Shown here piece after piece: positions 1 through 6,929 of a DNA stretch of 9,119 nucleotides. The notes under the pieces were generated by a model. The model did no database searches. It saw only the letters and a list, made by a program, of their open reading frames with translations, and was not told the origin of the DNA. The stretch is from JBFMAE01 sp040756085 (GTDB lineage: Bacteria > Desulfobacterota > BSN033 > UBA1163): contig JBFMAE010000118.1 in assembly GCA_040756085.1 (NCBI GenBank), positions 1 to 9,119 on the forward strand, given 5' to 3'. The position numbers were made by a program, and so were the translations under genes. Each line of letters starts with the position of its first letter. Position 1 is the stretch's first letter.

Positions 1-85
1 ATCCGCCATATTTAATTTGACATAAGCAAAATTGAATTCTAAGTACGTCTTATTCTATAGCTTGTGTATTTGACAATATCAGCTC

Positions 86-177
86 CAAATGTAAAATGAT
101 ATACCACTTTAAAATCTCTGCTTTCGCAGGAATGACGAACAGAGGTAAATTCTTAACTGTTTGAGTTTTTACATTTG
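86..177. repeat. REP/MITE-like imperfect palindrome
   Basis: The outer arms caaatgtaaaa (86-96) and ttttacatttg (167-177) are perfect 11-bp inverted repeats. Inside them, ctctg (116-120) pairs with cagag (140-144). Both pairs share a centre near 131, so the whole 92 bp is one imperfect palindrome. The core tttcgcaggaatgacgaa resembles short interspersed repeats common between genes of environmental bacteria. No ORF or transposase is present. The rest of 1-181 is AT-rich and I see nothing else in it. It lies downstream of dtd and could fold as a 3'-end hairpin. Confidence 0.55.
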
Positions 178-181
178 AACT

Positions 182-628
182 TTATATGTTTTTGCTATCC
201 AATAAAAGCGTCACAGGCCCATCATTGATGATATGCACCTCCATTTTTGCCTGAAATTCTCCGGTCTGGACAGAAATTCCTTGTTCTCTCAATTTTGAAA
301 TGAATCGTTCGTAGAGATTCTTTGCACCGGTGGGTTCTTCCGCATCCGTGAAAGAGGGCCTTCTCCCCTTCCGGCAATCGCCGTAGAGGGTGAACTGAGA
401 GACGATCAATATCTCTCCCCCTATTTCCTTCAATGAAAGGTTGAATTTCCCGGAGGCATCTTCGAAGATTCTGAGTTCAGGCAATTTCGAAGTTAAATAG
501 GAAAGATCGCTCTCTCCGTCTCCTTTACCTACACCCACAAATACAAGAAGGCCATATCCAATCTTTCCAGACAATCGGCCATCCACATAAACCTCAGCGG
601 ATTTCACCCTCTGAATCACAGCCCTCAT
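182..628 (-). CDS. dtd: D-aminoacyl-tRNA deacylase (DTD)
   Basis: This cytosolic editing enzyme hydrolyses D-amino acids, and also glycine mischarged on tRNA-Ala, from tRNA, and so protects translation from D-residues. At 148 residues it has the usual family length. It starts MRAVIQRV, as DTDs typically do. The two signature motifs that build the active site at the dimer interface are intact: SQFTLYGD (77-84, with Thr80) and NDGPVTLLLDS (135-145, the Gly-Pro motif at 137-138 that gives chiral selectivity). No good Shine-Dalgarno sequence precedes the ATG, but the canonical N-terminus supports this start. The next gene upstream, the EF-G-like gene, is on the same strand 258 bp away, across a large palindrome. 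Independent transcription therefore seems likely, though no convincing promoter is visible. Confidence 0.96.
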   Translation of the reverse strand: MRAVIQRVKSAEVYVDGRLSGKIGYGLLVFVGVGKGDGESDLSYLTSKLPELRIFEDASGKFNLSLKEIGGEILIVSQFTLYGDCRKGRRPSFTDAEEPTGAKNLYERFISKLREQGISVQTGEFQAKMEVHIINDGPVTLLLDSKNI

Positions 629-696
629 ATTAAATCGTGTCCGTGCCCGTGTTTCGTTTCCTTAAAACCTTAACCTATTAATTCTAGGAAAATATT

Positions 697-871
697 CCAA
701 TAAGCGGGCGGGCATGCTGGAAAAACTTTACAGCGGTACCTTTTAATGTATCTCATACCAGATCACCAAACAATTTACAAAAGTCACTTTTTGGTAAAAC
801 AATTGATACCCATAAAACCTTATCATCACCGCTTTGTAAAGTTTTGGAAACATGCCTGTCCGCTTTATTTG
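697..871. repeat. 175-bp concentric imperfect palindrome (MITE/REP-like)
   Basis: The left arm (697-736) and right arm (829-871) are inverted copies of about 40 bp with a few mismatches and small indels. Shared blocks include aagcgg, ggcatg, aaaactttac and agcgg. The interior also folds back on itself: aaaagtcactttt at 779-791 is palindromic around its middle base, and that centre coincides with the centre of the outer arms (about 784). The 258-bp gap between the EF-G-like stop and dtd contains no ORF, so this element is nearly all it holds. It begins about 15 bp past the EF-G-like stop and could act as a transcription terminator or RNA-stabilising hairpin. A small non-autonomous mobile element is the alternative. 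No target-site duplication was recognised. Confidence 0.7.
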
Positions 872-886
872 TAGGACATTGGGTTA

Positions 887-2983
887 TTAACTCTCTTTTT
901 CTTTATCCTTCTTTGCCTGGGCGATGATCTTCTCGCTCAATTGGGCAGGGACCTCCTCATAATGGGAAAACTCCATGGTAAACGATCCCCTTCCCCCTGT
1001 TTTCGAATTGAGATCCGGAGCATATTTCAGCATTTCTGACATGGGGACATTGGCCTGGATCATCTGGTAATTCCCTTTGGCTTCGACACTCAACACCCTC
1101 CCCCGCCGGCTGTTCAGATCCCCGATCACGTCCCCGATGGTCTCATCGGGCGCTGTCACTTCTACCTTCATGATCGGTTCGAGCAATACGGGGTTTGCTT
1201 CCTGTACTCCTTTTTTGAAAGCCATGATCGCGGCAATTTTAAAAGCCATTTCAGAAGAATCGACCTCATGGGACTTCCCATCATAAAACCGTACCTTCAC
1301 ATCCACGACCGGAAAACCAGCCAAGACTCCGCTCTGCATCGCCTCTGCAATCCCCTTCTCCACGGCAGGAACGAAATTCCTCGGGACGTTCATCCCGACG
1401 AGGGCATTCTCAAATTCGAATCCCGTTCCCCGCGGGAGAGGAGCGATATCAAAATGGACTTCAGCGAACTGACCACGACCTCCGGTCTGTTTCTTATGAC
1501 GGTAGATCACACCGGTCTTTGACCCACGGACCGTCTCTTTATAAGGTACTTTTGGAACACTGAGGGTCACCTCTACCCCGAATTTCCTTTTCAACTTTTC
1601 GACGATCACCTCCACATGGGTCTGTCCCACTCCTGAGAGGATGATCTCTCCCGTCTGTTCATCCCGTCCTACGGTCATGGTCGGATCTTCCTCATGGATG
1701 CGGGCCAGGGAGGAGGTGATCTTATCTTCATCCCCCTTGCTTTTTGGAGCCAATGCATAGGAAATCGCCGGCAGAGGAAGTCTGGTTTCTTCGAATAGGA
1801 TGGGCTTCTTCTCATCGGAGAAGGTGTCGCCTGTGGTGGTCTCCTTCAGTTTCGCAACGGCGACGATATCGCCCACGCTTGCGAAACCCACCGGTTTCTG
1901 TTTCTTTCCCTCCAGTAAAAAAATCTGGCTGATCCTCTCCTTCACATCCTTTTTAGAATTGTACACGGCAGAGTCGGCATTGATACTTCCAGAATAGACT
2001 TTGAAAAGGCTCAGTTTGCCCGCAAAGGGATCGGCGATCGTCTTGAATACGAAAGCGGAAAAGGGTCCATCTTCTTTAGGCTCTCTTACCTCCGGTTCTC
2101 CCGTTTTAATATTTTTCCCTTGAACCGGTTCTCTCTCCAGAGGGGAGGGGAAACAGCGAATCATCAGGTCGAGCAAGGGTTGGATACCAACATTACGGAT
2201 GGAGGAACCACAGAGAGCAGGAACCAGTTTCCTCTCTATCGTCCCTTTTCGAAGGCATTGGACGATCTCCTCAGCGGAGACTTCTCCAGAGTCCAGATAT
2301 TTTTCCATCAGTTGATCATCCATTTCTACCACGGCCTCGATCAACTTATCCCGATATCGATCTACATCCTCTTTCATCTCAGGAGGAACATCCTTGACTT
2401 CGAACTGCCCGCTTCCATCCTCTTGATAAAGATAGGCCTTTCTCTGAATCAAATCCACCACTCCCTTAAAATCTCCTTCGCCTCCAATGGGAAGTTGGAC
2501 AGGAACGACGGGTTGTGAAGGAAAGGTCTTTTTCACCTCCTCAACGACTTTGAGAAAATCGGCTCGTTCCATATCCATCTTGCTTACATAGAGGATTCGT
2601 GGAACCTGAAATTCATTGGCATATCCCCACACGGCCTCTGTCTGAACCTTGACCCCTGCATTTCCTCCGACAACGATGATGGCCCCGTCCACCACCCGCA
2701 TCGACGCCTTTGCCTCTGCGATGAAGTTAGCATATCCAGGCGTATCGATAACATGAAACTGGTGTTTCTCCCATTCGAAGTGAGAAAGGGATGCACTGAT
2801 GCTGATCTTCCGATTAATCTCCTCCGGTTCAAAATCCATTAAAGAGGAACCATCATCGACGCGGCCCAGACGGTTATTCCCTCCCGTATCGAAAAGGATG
2901 GCTTCGACTAATGAGGTCTTTCCCTCCCCGCCATGGCCAAAGGTTCCTATATTTCGTATGTGGCTCGGTTCAAATCGCTTCAT
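887..2983 (-). CDS. EF-G-like translational GTPase (second-type EF-G, EF-G2/FusA2-like)
   Basis: This 698-residue, full-length five-domain EF-G relative is expected to act on the ribosome as a GTPase. The G domain departs from canonical fusA. The P-loop is GHGGEGKTS (16-24) instead of GHIDAGKTT, switch I reads RKISIS (58-63) instead of RGITI, G3 is DTPGYANF (80-87) instead of DTPGHVDF, and G4 is SKMD (134-137) instead of NKMD. The domain II region follows near 308-400, domain III contains GVGQTHVEV (451-459), and the domain IV loop holds RHKKQTGGRGQ (495-505). These traits match the EF-G-like group that often coexists with a canonical EF-G, whose cellular role is poorly defined. A strong AGGAG lies 6 bases before the ATG. 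The neighbours are not rpsL/rpsG/tuf, which also argues against this being the main fusA. Confidence 0.93.
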   Translation of the reverse strand: MKRFEPSHIRNIGTFGHGGEGKTSLVEAILFDTGGNNRLGRVDDGSSLMDFEPEEINRKISISASLSHFEWEKHQFHVIDTPGYANFIAEAKASMRVVDGAIIVVGGNAGVKVQTEAVWGYANEFQVPRILYVSKMDMERADFLKVVEEVKKTFPSQPVVPVQLPIGGEGDFKGVVDLIQRKAYLYQEDGSGQFEVKDVPPEMKEDVDRYRDKLIEAVVEMDDQLMEKYLDSGEVSAEEIVQCLRKGTIERKLVPALCGSSIRNVGIQPLLDLMIRCFPSPLEREPVQGKNIKTGEPEVREPKEDGPFSAFVFKTIADPFAGKLSLFKVYSGSINADSAVYNSKKDVKERISQIFLLEGKKQKPVGFASVGDIVAVAKLKETTTGDTFSDEKKPILFEETRLPLPAISYALAPKSKGDEDKITSSLARIHEEDPTMTVGRDEQTGEIILSGVGQTHVEVIVEKLKRKFGVEVTLSVPKVPYKETVRGSKTGVIYRHKKQTGGRGQFAEVHFDIAPLPRGTGFEFENALVGMNVPRNFVPAVEKGIAEAMQSGVLAGFPVVDVKVRFYDGKSHEVDSSEMAFKIAAIMAFKKGVQEANPVLLEPIMKVEVTAPDETIGDVIGDLNSRRGRVLSVEAKGNYQMIQANVPMSEMLKYAPDLNSKTGGRGSFTMEFSHYEEVPAQLSEKIIAQAKKDKEKES

Positions 2984-3022
2984 TTCTTCTCCTTTCTCTG
3001 TCTTATCCGTCTGAATAAAAAT

Positions 3023-3061
3023 GTTATATCTTAACTTACTTATTTACCAAATAAAAGTCAA
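3023..3061 (-). promoter_or_regulatory. Candidate promoter region for the EF-G-like gene
   Basis: On the minus strand, TTGGTA (3045-3050) lies 16 bp from TATAAC (3023-3028), and TTGACT (3056-3061) lies a little further upstream. Either hexamer could serve as the -35 element. The region is AT-rich and sits about 40 bp before the AGGAG-preceded start. The match is moderate, and the prediction rests on sequence only. Confidence 0.35.
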
Positions 3062-3065
3062 CCCT

Positions 3066-3240
3066 TCGACCCAAATCCCGATTTAGAAGGTGTCATTGCG
3101 AATGAAATGAAGCAATCTCGGTCTTTTGGGCTCGCCTCGCTTCGCAGTCGAAGCGGGTGAGATTGCCACGCACCTTTCAGGTGCTCGCAATGACAGGTTG
3201 GGTAAGGGCTTTTCTTTTCTAAATCGGGATTTGGGTTCGA
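3066..3240. repeat. 175-bp nested palindromic element
   Basis: The outer arms of 23-24 bp (3066-3088 and 3217-3240; core aaatcccgatttagaa and its complement) are nearly perfect, differing by one indel. Inside them lies a second inverted pair: tgtcattgcga...gcaatctc (3091-3119) against gagattgcc...tcgcaatgaca (3159-3195). Within that are two further hairpins: cgcttcg/cgaagcg (3138-3144/3149-3155, 4-base loop) and gcacct/aggtgc (3170-3175/3179-3184, 3-base loop). The inner tgtcattgcga...gcaatct block resembles a palindromic repeat seen widely between genes of environmental bacteria. A 73-codon minus-strand reading frame across it (3083-3304) is a by-product. The element fills most of the divergent gap of about 360 bp between the EF-G-like and DUF362 genes. 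Confidence 0.75.
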
Positions 3241-3295
3241 CTCCTCTAAGGAGCGATCTCATAAAATTCCCGAAAAAACAAAAGAGTCCTGAACA

Positions 3296-3324
3296 TTGAC
3301 ACACTGGTGAGATTCTCTTAGAAT
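3296..3324 (+). promoter_or_regulatory. Near-consensus sigma70 promoter for the plus-strand DUF362 gene
   Basis: TTGACA (3296-3301, a perfect -35) is followed by a 17-bp spacer and TAGAAT (3319-3324, one mismatch to TATAAT). The predicted transcription start is near 3331, giving a leader of only about 14 nt that contains the GGAGG at 3333-3337. The spacing fits housekeeping sigma factor recognition. No operator was recognised. Confidence 0.7.
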
Positions 3325-3344
3325 TTCGGCACGGAGGACAAGAG

Positions 3345-4475
3345 ATGAAAAGTAATGTCTATTTTTCCGATCTGAAGGTGGGTGGAAAGACCCTTCTGGA
3401 TAAACTGGATACCCTCTTGGACCGTACGGATCTCAAAGGGAAAATAAGGGAGAGGGATCTTGTAGCGATCAAACTCCATTTCGGCGAGAGAGGAAATACC
3501 GCTTTCGTCCGACCCATCTTTTTAAGAAGAGTGGTGGATCAGGTCAAACGATATAAAGGAAAGCCTTTCTTAACGGATACGAACACCCTCTATCTCGGAA
3601 CTCGGACAGAGGCCGTTTCCCATTTAACCAACGCCCATCAGAACGGGTTCGTTTACTCCGTGGTCAATGCCCCTCTCATCATCGCGGATGGATTGAGGGG
3701 GAACAGTGGCATAAGGGTCCGAATTGACAGACCCATTTTCAAAACGGCCTCCATTGCCCATACGATCTACATGGCTGATACGCTCATCTGTGTCACCCAT
3801 TTCAAAGGGCATGAACTATCCGGATTTGGAGGGACATTGAAGAATCTGGGAATGGGATGTGCCAGCCGTGAGGGGAAGTTGAGCCAGCATTCGAATATCT
3901 CTCCTCAAGTCAAGAAGAAAGTCTGCAAGGGATGTGAACTCTGTCTCACCTGGTGCCCTTCGGAAGCGATCTCAATGTCCCCTCCGGAGTCAGAGGGCAA
4001 GAACAAACACCCTCTCGCTTTCATCGATTCCAAAAAATGTATCGGATGTGGGGAGTGTATCCTCACCTGTCCTACCGGTGCCATTCAAATCCAGTGGAAC
4101 GAGAGCATCCCCATCTTCCAGAAGAAGATGGTCGAATATGCCTATGGAGCGGTTCAGAAGAAAAAAGGGAAGGCTCTTTACCTTAACTTCCTCACACAGA
4201 TCTCCCCGGCCTGCGACTGTTACGAGTATTCGGATACCCCGATCGTCCAAGATATCGGAATCCTCTCTTCTGAGGACCCCGTGGCTATCGATCAGGCTTC
4301 CGTGGATCTGGTAAACAATGAGGAGGGAAATCGAGCCTCTAAACTGATCAAGAACTGGACAAGTGGGGAGGATAAATTTCGTGCCCTCTATCCAGAGGTG
4401 GATTGGAGGATTCAACTGGCCTACGGTGAAGAGATCGGCCTGGGAACAAGGAATTATGAATTAGTCAAAATTTGA
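3345..4475 (+). CDS. DUF362 protein with two internal [4Fe-4S] ferredoxin motifs
   Basis: This 376-residue protein belongs to the DUF362 iron-sulfur family, whose biochemical role is not established. No signal peptide or membrane segment is visible, so a cytosolic electron-transfer or maturation role is the best guess. DUF362 sequence runs from about 1 to 185, including THFKGHELSGFGG (151-163) and LKNLGMGCASREGK (165-178). Two classical CxxCxxCxxxCP motifs follow: C194/C197/C200/C204 and C232/C235/C238/C242. DUF362 sequence resumes with SPACDCYEYSD (287-297) and DIGILSSEDPVAIDQA (303-318). The ferredoxin module is therefore inserted within the DUF362 fold. GGAGG lies 7 bases before the ATG. 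The gene is the only plus-strand one here, it converges on truA, and it has its own promoter. Confidence 0.92.
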   Translation: MKSNVYFSDLKVGGKTLLDKLDTLLDRTDLKGKIRERDLVAIKLHFGERGNTAFVRPIFLRRVVDQVKRYKGKPFLTDTNTLYLGTRTEAVSHLTNAHQNGFVYSVVNAPLIIADGLRGNSGIRVRIDRPIFKTASIAHTIYMADTLICVTHFKGHELSGFGGTLKNLGMGCASREGKLSQHSNISPQVKKKVCKGCELCLTWCPSEAISMSPPESEGKNKHPLAFIDSKKCIGCGECILTCPTGAIQIQWNESIPIFQKKMVEYAYGAVQKKKGKALYLNFLTQISPACDCYEYSDTPIVQDIGILSSEDPVAIDQASVDLVNNEEGNRASKLIKNWTSGEDKFRALYPEVDWRIQLAYGEEIGLGTRNYELVKI

Positions 4476-4542
4476 CTATAAGCTAATGGCTGATGGCTTA
4501 TAGAAGAATAACTATTGGCTATCAACTATAAGCCATCTGCTA
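4476..4542. repeat. Heptamer repeats and hairpin between convergent genes
   Basis: On the plus strand, three tandem 7-mers AGCTAAT, GGCTGAT and GGCTTAT occupy 4481-4501. The outer bases form a perfect 8-bp hairpin, ctataagc (4476-4483) with gcttatag (4496-4503). On the minus strand, four 7-mers TAGCAGA, TGGCTTA, TAGTTGA and TAGCCAA run downward from 4542. The truA stop codon is the first triplet of that array. The segment starts right after the DUF362 stop and could serve as a bidirectional transcription end, though no T tract follows the stem. Confidence 0.55.
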
Positions 4543-5277
4543 ATACTTCACTTCTTTCAAAAAGAGCCCATGGGCAGGGGCTGTCGAACCTGCCTTTTCT
4601 CTATCCTTTGAATGAAGGATCCTCCGAAACTCTTCAGAAGTGACCTTGCCCTTCCCCACTTCGGCCAAGGTCCCTACAATGGTTCTTACCATTTGCTTTA
4701 AAAAACCGGTGGCTTCGATTTCAAAATGAATGAGACCCTCTCGACCCCTCTTCCACTCGGCTCTGATCACTCTTCGAACCATTGTCCGGGTCGGAGACCC
4801 AGTCGAGCGAAATGATGAGAAGTCATGTTCTCCGATCAGATGTTGAGTTGCTTTTTTCATCTCTTCAAAATCTAACTTCTGGGGAATATGCCATACATAC
4901 CCGCGGGCGATAGCGGAACGGAAATCCCGGTTGAGAATCCGATATTCATAAACCTTGCTTCTCGCACTCTTCCGGGCATGGAACCCTTCTTCAACTTCCT
5001 CTGCTCCTCGAATCACAATATCCGGAGGGAGAAGGCTGTTGAGGGCCTTCCGGATCGAACGGACATCCATCTGGCTTTCCGTCTTGAAGTGGGCTATCTG
5101 TCCGAGGGCATGAGCCCCTGCATCCGTCCTCCCAGAACCGATCAGATGAACTGTTTCTTCTGTGAGAAGTGCCAGCTTCTCTTCGATCACCCCTTGAATA
5201 GTTGGACCTCTCGATTGAACCTGCCATCCCTGGTAGTTCGTTCCGTCATATTCAATCAGTAATTTGATGTTACGCAT
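4540..5277 (-). CDS. truA: tRNA pseudouridine(38-40) synthase TruA
   Basis: TruA isomerises uridines 38, 39 and 40 in the anticodon stem-loop of many tRNAs to pseudouridine. The protein is 245 residues, a normal bacterial length. Counting from the ATG, the catalytic aspartate is D52 in GSGRTDAGAHA. EYDGTNYQGW lies near the N-terminus, followed by GFHARKSARSKVYEYRI (98-114), MVRTIVGTL (196-204) and TAPAHGLFL (232-240), all family hallmarks. A GTG codon immediately precedes the ATG. I chose the ATG at 5275-5277 because AGGTG lies 4 bases before it. The gene follows the DUF362 gene by 27 bp on the same strand and is probably the last gene of that operon. Its TAG stop lies in a heptamer repeat. 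Confidence 0.97.
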   Translation of the reverse strand: MRNIKLLIEYDGTNYQGWQVQSRGPTIQGVIEEKLALLTEETVHLIGSGRTDAGAHALGQIAHFKTESQMDVRSIRKALNSLLPPDIVIRGAEEVEEGFHARKSARSKVYEYRILNRDFRSAIARGYVWHIPQKLDFEEMKKATQHLIGEHDFSSFRSTGSPTRTMVRRVIRAEWKRGREGLIHFEIEATGFLKQMVRTIVGTLAEVGKGKVTSEEFRRILHSKDREKAGSTAPAHGLFLKEVKY

Positions 5278-5302
5278 CACTCACCTGAAGCCCAAGTCAA
5301 TT

Positions 5303-5323
5303 ACCTACTGCCTTCTGCCTACT
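5303..5323 (-). repeat. Heptamer array at the 3' end of the second DUF362 gene
   Basis: Read on the minus strand, three tandem 7-mers AGTAGGC, AGAAGGC and AGTAGGT span the array. They encode the last residues of the DUF362 protein (VGRRQ), and the stop codon TAG lies inside the third unit. The sequence differs from the other heptamer arrays in the window, but the period is the same. Confidence 0.6.
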
Positions 5324-6432
5324 AACTTTAAGGCCCATCCAGGTTTGATGGAGATCGCTCCCTCCGGACAGACCTCTTGGCAGCAGAAACACCGAATGCA
5401 TTTCTCATAATCGAAAACCAAACCTACCTCCTTTCTATGGATTGTTTTAGGAGGACATATCTCCATGCATTGATCACAAGCCTTACAGACCTCTTCATCT
5501 ACCACCGGCTTAGAGGTCAATGCGTTTTTTAGAGTCTTTCTCATAAACCCCGGAAGATTCCAATCGGGGCGGGATGGATGGGGAAGTTTAAAATGGGAAA
5601 CCCTCATTTCTTCCAGTCTTTCACCCACCACCTCAATTCCGTCACTCCCCAATCCCTGCTCAAATGCCACTCGATTCGTCATCAAAGACTTTCTTGAAAT
5701 CCCAAGAAGGTCACAGACAATTTGGTCAAGGCTGAGGGGGTCTCTACTTGCCAAAATCAAACCCAGAGCAATGGGGTCACCACTATTAGGCCCATTCCCT
5801 TCCATCCCCACAATTCCATCCAGGATGGTTAGAGAGGGTCGGATCACCTGGTATAGATCCACCAGTATCTGTGCAAAGACCTTTTTATCCTCTCCTGCTT
5901 TGAGATGCCACAAGGCCTTTCGGGGTCCCGGGATACATCCAAAAAGGTTTTTCACGCCAAGGGTGAGAAGCATCTGGGTATGGGTCTTCCATTTTGGAAG
6001 ATTGATGATGACATCCGCTTCTAAAACAGTCCGATCAATTTCTTGTTGTTTAAAAAATCCTCCCCTTCCTTTCGGGGGGAGAATAGGTTTGTTGAATTCT
6101 ACAAGAGGACAATGCATCTCATCCGCTACTTTCTTGATCCCTGCCTTTTCGGCCGTCCTGATTAAACTTCCAATGGATGGGCTATCCCCGATAAAAGGAA
6201 TCCCCCCTGCTTCCTGAACAATCTGGATCATCCCTTTAACAATAGAGGGATGGGTAGTTACGGCCTTCTCTGGGCTCTTTCCATAGAGGAGATTTGGCTT
6301 GAGAAGGACGCGATCCCTCCTTCTCACGAAATTTTCAATTCCTCCGATGAGGTCAATGGATCGTCGAAGTCCCTTCAGGACCTCTTCGTCATCATAACGG
6401 TTACATTTGACAATGGAGACGGTAGGGTTCAT
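5305..6432 (-). CDS. DUF362 protein with C-terminal dicluster ferredoxin domain
   Basis: This 375-residue protein joins an N-terminal DUF362 domain (about 1-270) to a C-terminal 2x[4Fe-4S] ferredoxin domain. DUF362 landmarks are VLLKPNLL (42-49), INLPKWKTH (143-151), LGVKNLFGCIPG (158-169) and the LDGIVGMEGNGPNSGDP segment (204-220). Cluster ligands are C316/C319/C322/C326 and C345/C348/C351/C355, with an extra C350. No signal peptide or transmembrane helix is seen. An electron-transfer role is likely, but the substrate is unknown. The ATG follows the stop of the FMN-binding gene directly (TAAATG), which suggests translational coupling and a shared redox task. The last five residues are encoded by a heptamer repeat, so the native C-terminus may once have been different. 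Confidence 0.92.
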   Translation of the reverse strand: MNPTVSIVKCNRYDDEEVLKGLRRSIDLIGGIENFVRRRDRVLLKPNLLYGKSPEKAVTTHPSIVKGMIQIVQEAGGIPFIGDSPSIGSLIRTAEKAGIKKVADEMHCPLVEFNKPILPPKGRGGFFKQQEIDRTVLEADVIINLPKWKTHTQMLLTLGVKNLFGCIPGPRKALWHLKAGEDKKVFAQILVDLYQVIRPSLTILDGIVGMEGNGPNSGDPIALGLILASRDPLSLDQIVCDLLGISRKSLMTNRVAFEQGLGSDGIEVVGERLEEMRVSHFKLPHPSRPDWNLPGFMRKTLKNALTSKPVVDEEVCKACDQCMEICPPKTIHRKEVGLVFDYEKCIRCFCCQEVCPEGAISIKPGWALKLVGRRQ

Positions 6433-6903
6433 TTATCCAAGGCTTTCTTTACCCATGATTTCTTCAATCTGGATTTCGATCACCGTTGTTTTATTCAGGA
6501 CTCTTTCCGATATCCCTTCATAGCCACCTTCGGGCTGATATTTCTTCATCAGCTTCTCGAGAATGATTAATTTTTTATTTCGGTGGTTGATGAAGCCGGC
6601 TTTCCCCTTAACGATGATACTTCGATAATAATAATTGCCCGTACAGGCAGGCCCTGTCGCCGTTACATAGGCAAGGGGTTCATCTATTTCAAAACATACA
6701 GGACTCCCCCGACGGATATCCTCAACCTTCTCTCCCTTTATTGAGGAATGGATGTAAACCTTTCCATCCCAGTAAATATAATTGACTGGCTTGATGACGG
6801 GAAATCCCTTCCGGTTGACCGTGGCAATCCTCCCAACCGGCATCTGCTTAAGCATCGCCTCTATGGTTTCATCGTTCCTTATTTTCCTCTCCGGGCGCCT
6901 CAT
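6433..6903 (-). CDS. Pyridoxamine 5'-phosphate oxidase-like FMN-binding split-barrel protein
   Basis: This is a small flavoprotein of the PNPOx-like/NimA-related group, probably an FMN- or F420-type reductase of unknown substrate. It is 156 residues from the start chosen here. Visible features are GRIATVNRKGFPVIKPVNYI (24-43), the strand and loop YIHSSIKGEKVEDIRRG (50-66) that in relatives contacts the flavin phosphate, and the CFEIDE segment (70-75). The reading frame is open for 25 more codons upstream (to 6978), but that extension is translated from a repeat (LPAGRQ). Relatives start with MRR-x-x-R-x-I, as here, so I place the start at 6901-6903. The Shine-Dalgarno match is weak (gagcgag). 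It sits between the ComB-like and DUF362 genes and ends TAAATG into the latter, which suggests paired function. Confidence 0.85.
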   Translation of the reverse strand: MRRPERKIRNDETIEAMLKQMPVGRIATVNRKGFPVIKPVNYIYWDGKVYIHSSIKGEKVEDIRRGSPVCFEIDEPLAYVTATGPACTGNYYYRSIIVKGKAGFINHRNKKLIILEKLMKKYQPEGGYEGISERVLNKTTVIEIQIEEIMGKESLG

Positions 6904-6929
6904 CTCGCTCGTTCCATCATCTTTTATTC

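Noticed and set aside
2120..2518. 132-codon plus-strand reading frame
   Set aside because: It lies inside the EF-G-like gene on the opposite strand, which has clear motifs throughout; it is a shadow frame.
3066..3240. CRISPR-like or riboswitch-like structure
   Set aside because: The repeats are inverted and nested rather than regularly spaced direct repeats, and no known riboswitch core was recognised.
3083..3304. 73-residue minus-strand reading frame upstream of the EF-G-like gene
   Set aside because: It is translated entirely across the nested palindromic repeat, has no ribosome binding site and looks like no protein family.
3990..4415. 141-codon minus-strand reading frame within the DUF362 gene
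   Set aside because: The plus-strand frame carries both ferredoxin motifs here, so the antisense frame is a shadow.
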